Of a stretch of DNA of 38,062 nucleotides, positions 32,598 to 38,062 are shown in pieces. Origin of the DNA: Planctomyces sp. (GTDB lineage: Bacteria; Planctomycetota; Planctomycetia; Planctomycetales; Planctomycetaceae); NCBI GenBank assembly GCA_016795105.1, contig JAEUIH010000071.1, positions 1 to 38,062 on the forward strand, read 5' to 3'. The position numbers and the translations under genes are program-made. Each line of letters starts with the position of its first letter. The first letter of the stretch is position 1. The notes below the pieces were generated by a model. That model saw only the letters and a list, made by a program, of their open reading frames with translations, searched no databases and was not told the origin of the DNA.

Positions 32598-33521
32598 TCA
32601 ATTCTCCTCACGCTTAAGCTCCATTCGCATTGGGGTACCACCCTTCATTTGCCCAACAGTGGTACTCAGGACACCTTCGGGAGAAAGTTCGTAGACAATG
32701 CGTTTCGGGTAATCGTGACGAGGATTGTCAAACACAGCTCGGTTTGGTCCCATCTCAGAAAGCACAAACTCGGTCGGCGTTTTCCCGCCAGGTTGCGCGA
32801 TATAAACCAGCCCTCCGTCGCGTTCAACAATTCGCAGATACTCAAACGCAAACATCTTGCCACTCGTATTGACCGAGCGAGACACCGCCAGCATCGCGCC
32901 ACCAAGCGGCGGACTCCAGCGTTCTTCGACAGATGACCCCGAAGTTCGTTTTCCGACCCAGGACCCGGCGAGCCAGTTCAAGTCGCCGATCACTGCTTTC
33001 GCAGGCGTGGGCATTGCAATGTCTTCGGCGTGTCGGTAAAGCCCAACCGATTCGTTTCCCTCGGGCGGGTCGACCGCGACCTTAACGAGTAGTCCATCGG
33101 GGGTCATCGTGAACGACCTTCGGATCAGACCAATCCCTGCGGGTGCATCGGCCGCCGCACGTTCAAACTTGACCTCATACTCAAACGTACCATCCTTCCA
33201 TGTGCCACGATATCGTACAACCCTCTTTGGCTCGACAACTTCGGTGACTGTACCGTCAACAGCAACTCGGACATCTTTGTGCCCGGATCCATGTCCATTC
33301 AGCACGACGGCACCTTCTTCCACACGCATCAGGAACTTTGATGACATTGGAGGGCCCAGTTGCTCCAGTGTTCGACCCTCTGTACGGTCCTCGACAAAGA
33401 TCCACTCGCCGTCCAGCACACTAAGTTCGTCGGCTTTCGTCGAGCCGTTTCCGAAACCCAGGGCGATCAAGAGTGCGCCAACGGTGACAAGTGCGGTTGA
33501 AAACCTGGTACTCAGGAACAT
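32598..33521 (-). CDS. Secreted DUF6265-domain protein
   Basis: A 307-residue protein with a signal peptide (FSTALVTVGALLIALGFGNG). The N-terminal half (LDGEWIFVEDRTEGRTLEQLGPPMSS) is a beta-rich lipocalin-like domain common in planctomycetes; the C-terminal half is DUF6265 (DLNWLAGSWVGKRTSGSSVEERW, then AMLAVSR, YIAQPGGKTPTEF, FDNPRHDYPKRI). DUF6265 proteins are extracytoplasmic and of unknown activity. The gene is followed by 100 bases without a gene and is transcribed alone. Confidence 0.85.
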   Translation of the reverse strand: MFLSTRFSTALVTVGALLIALGFGNGSTKADELSVLDGEWIFVEDRTEGRTLEQLGPPMSSKFLMRVEEGAVVLNGHGSGHKDVRVAVDGTVTEVVEPKRVVRYRGTWKDGTFEYEVKFERAAADAPAGIGLIRRSFTMTPDGLLVKVAVDPPEGNESVGLYRHAEDIAMPTPAKAVIGDLNWLAGSWVGKRTSGSSVEERWSPPLGGAMLAVSRSVNTSGKMFAFEYLRIVERDGGLVYIAQPGGKTPTEFVLSEMGPNRAVFDNPRHDYPKRIVYELSPEGVLSTTVGQMKGGTPMRMELKREEN

Positions 33522-33582
33522 AACGGACTCCCCTTATTAAGTTATTTTCAACGCAGGGTATCGCGAACGGCGTATTTCTCAA

Positions 33583-33684
33583 TCATTGGCTGCGGAATAG
33601 TTCCATGGCCTGATCCTGCTGAACACCACCACGCAGTTGCTTCAGCAGGTTTCGAATGTCTTCACATTGCTGTTCACTTTTCAT
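33583..33684 (-). CDS. 33-residue gene overlapping the SUKH gene by ATGA
   Basis: The ATG at 33684-33682 overlaps the stop TGA (33683-33681) of the SUKH gene, which is typical of translational coupling. It encodes MKSEQQCEDIRNLLKQLRGG then VQQDQAMELFRSQ, a charged, helical peptide of 33 residues. It is too short for most ORF finders. Its composition (many Gln, Glu, Leu heptad-like repeats) suggests an amphipathic or coiled-coil helix. It may be a subunit or partner of the SUKH protein, or a shadow. Confidence 0.55.
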   Translation of the reverse strand: MKSEQQCEDIRNLLKQLRGGVQQDQAMELFRSQ

Positions 33685-34241
33685 TCCTTTGGTCCTGGAC
33701 ACAGGAGTGCGCTAACGAAATCTTCCGCTATTCTCTCATGGTCGTATTCATCCCATCCCAGCGAACCGGCATGGGATAACACGATCGGGAATTCATCGTC
33801 CACAGGTGGTTGCCGCATGTCAAATAGGTAAAACGTGCCAGCACCGTCGAACGCAAACGGAACAGCGTGCGGCATATATTCAGGAATCTGATATGCCAGC
33901 ATCATTGCTCGAACACCACATTGCGGATCGACGGCCGGGAAGAATCCGAATTCACGATTTCCTTTGGTGAAATTGCCGCCGTTCGACCACTGAAGAAATG
34001 CCAAATACGACATCGGAAATCCGTAGGTGGGCATCGCCCAGATCTCTGCGTTGAATGGTAGATAGGCAGAGTGCAGCGGATCACCGGCCGGGAACGGATT
34101 TTCCTGTGAGGCATTCGCTTCATTGACCTCATCAGGGGAAAGCGGCTGCAAGGCAGTACGCACGAATTCCGCCATCATTTCAGCTGACGCGCCATCTTCT
34201 TTTGCACACGCATCAAAAAGTGTTTCCCAGTGAGGAACCAT
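33681..34241 (-). CDS. SMI1/KNR4 (SUKH) family protein
   Basis: 186 residues from the ATG at 34241; the frame stays open to 34316 through a repeat that resembles the one at 5676, so the longer start is rejected. The family motif is clear: GFPMSYLAFLQWSNGGNF, then CGVRAMMLAYQIPEYMP, VPFAFDGAGTFYLFDMR and VLSHAGSLGWDEYDHERIA. SMI1/KNR4 proteins are often immunity proteins against contact-dependent toxins. It lies outside the cassette array, in a chromosomal context, with a 33-residue gene coupled to its end. Confidence 0.85.
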   Translation of the reverse strand: MVPHWETLFDACAKEDGASAEMMAEFVRTALQPLSPDEVNEANASQENPFPAGDPLHSAYLPFNAEIWAMPTYGFPMSYLAFLQWSNGGNFTKGNREFGFFPAVDPQCGVRAMMLAYQIPEYMPHAVPFAFDGAGTFYLFDMRQPPVDDEFPIVLSHAGSLGWDEYDHERIAEDFVSALLCPGPKE

Positions 34242-34302
34242 GTTGACTGTCTGCCCTGGTTTGGAAAATGTCGCCTGCGGCTTGCCGTTAAACTCGTTCG
34301 TC

Positions 34303-35634
34303 TTACTGCCCGTCAATACGCACAGGATTTGAAAGAATCCAGATCATGGGTTCATGATCGACATCCACCCACGCTTCGACTCGATATACGCCGTCCGCCT
34401 CGACAGGCTTTTCAAACGTGCGTCCGTCCGACTCCGCCACAATCTCTCCGTTTCGAATCAGTTTCCAGTGGACGGGGAGAGGGGCTGATGCGACGGCCTT
34501 AGAACCCTGCTTCCATGGCATCTGATCACCCATTTCCACGCGAACAACACCGGAATCGTTTTCTGATTCCAGATGAAAGTCGAATCCTCGAGAATCCGCG
34601 ATCCAGTCAAACCCAACGAACACGCGCCCCGCTTCGAGTGACTCTCGGACTGACGACTCAGACAAATCACCCTCAATCAGCAGGTGAGTCCCGGCGTGTC
34701 GCAGAGCATTCTCGTAGGGATCGAGCTGCATCTGAAACAGAATATCTCCAGGCTGACGACCTTCTCGCATCTCTTTGCTGCCAGGAACAAGTGACAGATT
34801 GAGGTCAAATAGTTTCTCCCCGAGTGCATCTTCGAGTCTTGCCTGATCTGCTTCCAGCCATCGAATGGCGATGCCGATGTTCTGATGTGCGTCATTCGCT
34901 GCGACGCCAGTGTGTGGTGCACCGAGACTCAGCGTATCCCACTTTCTCAGATAATCGCGAGGGTAATCCTGCAGCGCCGAATAACACTCCTGAGGAAACT
35001 CGCGAATCAGACCTGCCAACTGATAAACACGCAGAGGGTTCTTCAGAGCACTGATCAGTTCTTTCTCTTCTTTGAAGTCAGCATGAGTATTGTAGATTTC
35101 AATCCCGGAGACGCCTTCAATCTGCCAGTCCATTCGTTCCTCAGGATGACTCACAAACAGCTGACCATTTCGACCTCGAACCAGATCGGAAAGCTCTTGC
35201 GGTGACCCAACGTTGATTCCCTTCAGACTCATGGTCGGATATACCAGAAACCCGTTCATTTCTGCGCCTGGGATGAGCAGTACGTCATCCCGAATTCCCT
35301 GATGACCATCTCTAAAAAAATCGTAGTGCTCGGCAGGATGTTCTGTAAACATCAATACTCGAGTACCAGCCTTCTTCGCAGCCTCTACGATGTCTTCAAT
35401 CTGCCCCCGACTGTCGTGCGACCAGTGCGAGTGCACATGCAGATTCGCTCGATACTCGTGATACGGACCGGACCGAGGAACTTCCTGCCAGTTGTTTCGG
35501 AGCGATACATTTGATTCACGAATCGCACTGAGTTTTTGCTTTGTCAGCTTCTTGAGAGCGTCTCCGGCATTGACCGGTTCCGTCGCGATCAACAGCACCG
35601 CGAACCCAATGACGATCAACCGAAGGCACTTCAT
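34303..35634 (-). CDS. Secreted PHP-domain metal-dependent hydrolase
   Basis: A 443-residue protein from the ATG at 35634 with a signal peptide (MKCLRLIVIGFAVLLIATEPVNA). The PHP motifs: NLHVHSHWSHDSRGQIEDIV (HxH near residue 67), MFTEHPAEHYDFF, LIPGAEM and NDAHQN with the metal ligands H, H, E, H, D, H. PHP enzymes hydrolyse phosphoesters using a two- or three-metal site; exported forms in planctomycetes carry a C-terminal Ig-like domain as here (about 330-443; ENDSGVVRVEMGDQMPW, KLIRNGEIVAESDG). The substrate is unknown. Confidence 0.85.
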   Translation of the reverse strand: MKCLRLIVIGFAVLLIATEPVNAGDALKKLTKQKLSAIRESNVSLRNNWQEVPRSGPYHEYRANLHVHSHWSHDSRGQIEDIVEAAKKAGTRVLMFTEHPAEHYDFFRDGHQGIRDDVLLIPGAEMNGFLVYPTMSLKGINVGSPQELSDLVRGRNGQLFVSHPEERMDWQIEGVSGIEIYNTHADFKEEKELISALKNPLRVYQLAGLIREFPQECYSALQDYPRDYLRKWDTLSLGAPHTGVAANDAHQNIGIAIRWLEADQARLEDALGEKLFDLNLSLVPGSKEMREGRQPGDILFQMQLDPYENALRHAGTHLLIEGDLSESSVRESLEAGRVFVGFDWIADSRGFDFHLESENDSGVVRVEMGDQMPWKQGSKAVASAPLPVHWKLIRNGEIVAESDGRTFEKPVEADGVYRVEAWVDVDHEPMIWILSNPVRIDGQ

Positions 35635-35697
35635 AAATACTCCATTGATCGTCTGCAGACCTATCCCGCTGACGGCGTTTTCAGGACATCTCAACAT

Positions 35698-37899
35698 TCA
35701 GGACTTCTCTACCTGTGTGCGACGCGACAACGAAATCCGTTTTCTCGCCGCATCAACTTCCACAACTGTCACGGTCACGATATCGCCGACACTCACTTCA
35801 TCTGCCGGATCCTGTACGAATCGATCTGCCAGCTGAGAAATGTGAATTAACCCGTCCTGATGAACACCAATGTCTACAAACGCGCCAAACCGCGTCACGT
35901 TTGTGACAACACCCTGAAGTTTCATCCCGGTTCGGAGATCTGCGATTTCATGGACCGCGTCGGAGAACGAAACCACCCGAAATTCGCTGCGAGGATCTCT
36001 GCCTGGTCGAGCCAATTCGGACAGCACGTCGCGAACGGTGAATTCTCCGGCAGCTTCCTGAACAAAGTCTGCCACATTCAGCGTGCGGATCAGTGATTCA
36101 TTTCCGATCAGCTGGTCAACTGCCACGTTGAGTCGTTTTGCCATCTGACCGACCAGTTTGTACTGTTCCGGATGGACGGCCGAATTATCCAGCGGCTGTC
36201 GACCACTGCGAATTCTCAGGAAGCCCGCTGCCTGCTGAAATGCTTTCTGCCCCAGTCGAGGAACCTTCAACAGTTGTTCACGTGTTTCAAAGCGGCCATT
36301 TCCGTCACGAAACTCGACGATTCTGCGAGCCAGAGTCTCTCCGATACCGGCAACGTAGGCGAGCAGTGAAGGGCTGGCGGTGTTCAAATCCACGCCCACG
36401 GAATTCACACAGGATTCCACTTCTCGATCGAGTGTCTTCTTCAGGAGGGACTGATCAACATCATGCTGGTATTGACCAACGCCGATTGACCGAGCATCAA
36501 TCTTTACAAGCTCTGAGAGAGGGTCCTGCAATCGATGAGCAATACTAATGGCTCCACGTACAGTGACATCCAGATCAGGGTACTCTGCCACTGCGACTTC
36601 ACTCGCCGAATAAACAGACGCACCGGCTTCACTCACCATCACCCGAGTCACCGACAGTTTATGCTCTCGAATCAGACTTGTTACAAACTGATCTGTCTCG
36701 CGTGATGCCGTACCATTTCCGATTGCAATCAACGTTGGATGGTAGTCATGAATCAGCTCCAGTAATACTCGGGAGGCTTCTGCCACATCACTTCGCGGCG
36801 GAGTCGGAAAGATGGTCGCTGACTTCAGAAACTTGCCTGTCTCATCAACCACTGCCACTTTGCATCCGGTTCTGAATCCGGGATCCATTCCGATCGTAAC
36901 ACGCGGACCGGCAGGGGCAGCCAGCAGCAGCTCTCGCAGATTTCTCGCAAACACTTCGATCGCATCGGCGTCCGCTTTTTCACGAAGCTTCTGCATCATG
37001 GCGGACTCGGTTGCCGGATGAAGCAGTCGCTCGTAACAGTCTTCAACAGTTGCTTCCAACTGACGACGAAACTCGAACGACGGGTTCTTCAGGAAGCGAG
37101 CCTTAAGGCGATTGACGACTGAGCCTTCATCCATCGCGAGGTCAGCCTTCAGAATTCCCTCCTCAATTCCTCGACGGATTGCCAGAAAGCGGTGAGAGGG
37201 CAGTTTTGAAATTCGTTCGCTGCTGTCAAAGTAGTTCTCAAACTTCGCGCCTTCTTCCGCTTTGCCTCGGCGAACTGAACAGCGAAGCTCAGAATGCTCT
37301 GCTTGTTCGAGCATCCATTGTCGAGCACCAGGATCTTCTGACCAGACTTCTGCAACGATATCACAGGCCCCCTTGAGAGCCGCCTCAGCATCCGGCACTT
37401 CCTTCTCTGCAGAAATGTATTTCTGAAGAATCGCGGTTACCGGCTGACTTAATTTCTGTTGTGAAAGCAGCAGTTCCGCAAGAGGCTGAAGCCCCTTCTC
37501 CCGAGCGATTGTCGCCCGCGTTCTCTTCTTTGGGCGAAATGGCAGATACAGGTCTTCGAGCGTCTTCCTGTCGGTGCATTGTGCGATCGCTTTGCTTAAC
37601 TCAATTGTTAACAGCCCCTGTTCAAAGATTGAACGCAGGATCGTGCGTTTTCGATCACATAGTTCAGTCTCACGAGCCAACCCGTCTTCTGTGGCGCGAA
37701 GTTGCGTCTCGTCCATCCCCTGAGTTGCCTCTTTCCGATAGCGGGCAATAAACGGGATCGTGTTTCCCTCGTTCAACAGTCGAACCGCGTTTTCAATCTG
37801 CGACGTCTTAATCCCAAGATCTCGTGCAAGCTTCTGACAGAAATCGCTCAGAACAAAGGAGAAATCCGGAAGCTCGGTCACAATTGGTGGCAGATTCAT
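35698..37899 (-). CDS. tex: RNA-binding transcription accessory protein Tex
   Basis: A 733-residue protein of full family length. N-terminal helical part (KTSQIENAVRLLNEGNTIPFIARYRKEATQGMDE), then the YqgF/RNase H-like fold (IGMDPGFRTGCKVAVVDETG near 340), two helix-hairpin-helix motifs (NTASPSLLAYVAGIGETLARRIVEFRDGNGRF) and a C-terminal S1 domain (VVTNVTRFGAFVDIGVHQDGLIHISQLADRF). Tex is a cytoplasmic nucleic-acid-binding factor. The ATG at 37899 has GCCTGAAGACCT upstream. Its stop lies 63 bases before the PHP start. Confidence 0.97.
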   Translation of the reverse strand: MNLPPIVTELPDFSFVLSDFCQKLARDLGIKTSQIENAVRLLNEGNTIPFIARYRKEATQGMDETQLRATEDGLARETELCDRKRTILRSIFEQGLLTIELSKAIAQCTDRKTLEDLYLPFRPKKRTRATIAREKGLQPLAELLLSQQKLSQPVTAILQKYISAEKEVPDAEAALKGACDIVAEVWSEDPGARQWMLEQAEHSELRCSVRRGKAEEGAKFENYFDSSERISKLPSHRFLAIRRGIEEGILKADLAMDEGSVVNRLKARFLKNPSFEFRRQLEATVEDCYERLLHPATESAMMQKLREKADADAIEVFARNLRELLLAAPAGPRVTIGMDPGFRTGCKVAVVDETGKFLKSATIFPTPPRSDVAEASRVLLELIHDYHPTLIAIGNGTASRETDQFVTSLIREHKLSVTRVMVSEAGASVYSASEVAVAEYPDLDVTVRGAISIAHRLQDPLSELVKIDARSIGVGQYQHDVDQSLLKKTLDREVESCVNSVGVDLNTASPSLLAYVAGIGETLARRIVEFRDGNGRFETREQLLKVPRLGQKAFQQAAGFLRIRSGRQPLDNSAVHPEQYKLVGQMAKRLNVAVDQLIGNESLIRTLNVADFVQEAAGEFTVRDVLSELARPGRDPRSEFRVVSFSDAVHEIADLRTGMKLQGVVTNVTRFGAFVDIGVHQDGLIHISQLADRFVQDPADEVSVGDIVTVTVVEVDAARKRISLSRRTQVEKS

Positions 37900-38062
37900 A
37901 GGTCTTCAGGCTGATCAGGTTATTGGACTCATTACAGACAAACGTCGCAACACGGATTATTCTGTACACGATTTCACGTTGAAATTGTACTCATCACGCT
38001 CCGTCGTGACTCCGTGAGCAATGTTGTAACAAGTTGTTTGCGGCAGTGTCGGCGAGTGCGAT
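37900..38062. other. Upstream region of tex, no gene seen
   Basis: 163 bases to the window edge with no supported ORF. The tex promoter should lie here on the minus strand. I could not identify -35 and -10 boxes with confidence. Confidence 0.4.

Noticed and set aside
33681-34316. Start of the SUKH gene at 34316
   Set aside because: The first 25 codons cross a dispersed repeat seen also at 5676, so the ATG at 34241 is used.

Overview
The window looks like chromosomal DNA of a marine or freshwater planctomycete (Planctomycetaceae-like). This is judged from the gene content: a giant PVC-type CxxCH heme protein fused to other modules, a sialate O-acetylesterase, a ThuA-domain protein, a secreted PHP hydrolase, a DUF6265 protein, many lipoproteins, moderate GC, and long repeat-rich intergenic DNA. 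No database search was possible, so family names rest on motifs and recalled family signatures.

Region 1 (1-3446, all genes on the minus strand) is read as an integron gene-cassette array without a visible integrase. Three attC-like sites of 92-93 bases (1569-1661, 2330-2421, 2980-3071) share an imperfect two-arm hairpin with extra unpaired bases and a common TGAAATCAA loop motif. The R'' box of each cassette is complementary to the R' box at the 5' boundary of the same cassette, as expected for cassettes that excise as circles. The cassette genes are small and unrelated; two look like SUKH/SMI1-type proteins. A fourth attC is reduced to its R'' box. A fifth is interrupted after its left arm by sequence starting GTGCG, which may be the 5' part of a group II intron (1-380).

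Region 2 (3447-5735) is non-coding and repeat-dense: interleaved inverted repeats at the head of the array, GTACTC simple repeats, and about five related copies (one inverted) of a hairpin-rich unit.

Region 3 (5736-13200) holds one 2297-residue multidomain secreted protein and, upstream of it, a 114-base palindromic tandem repeat. Region 4 (13216-26183) is an ordinary chromosomal gene run: two hypotheticals (one with a histone-H1-like basic tail and a helix-hairpin-helix-like end), a putative Mla-type lipid transporter pair with ATPase and permease fused, a sialate O-acetylesterase, an MFS transporter, a circularly permuted ATP-grasp protein, PlsY with an EVE-domain protein, a ClpP-like protease, a ThuA-domain protein and a YgfZ-like protein.

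Region 5 (26190-30000, minus) is a compact cluster of a trypsin-fold protease with two paralogous lipoproteins and a third lipoprotein, possibly one functional unit. Region 6 (30057-31967) is a REP-associated Y1 transposase (RAYT) gene between clusters of its likely REP hairpins. Region 7 (32174-37899, minus) has two tiny membrane proteins, a DUF6265 protein, a SUKH-family gene overlapped by a 33-codon gene, a secreted PHP-domain hydrolase and the RNA-binding protein Tex.
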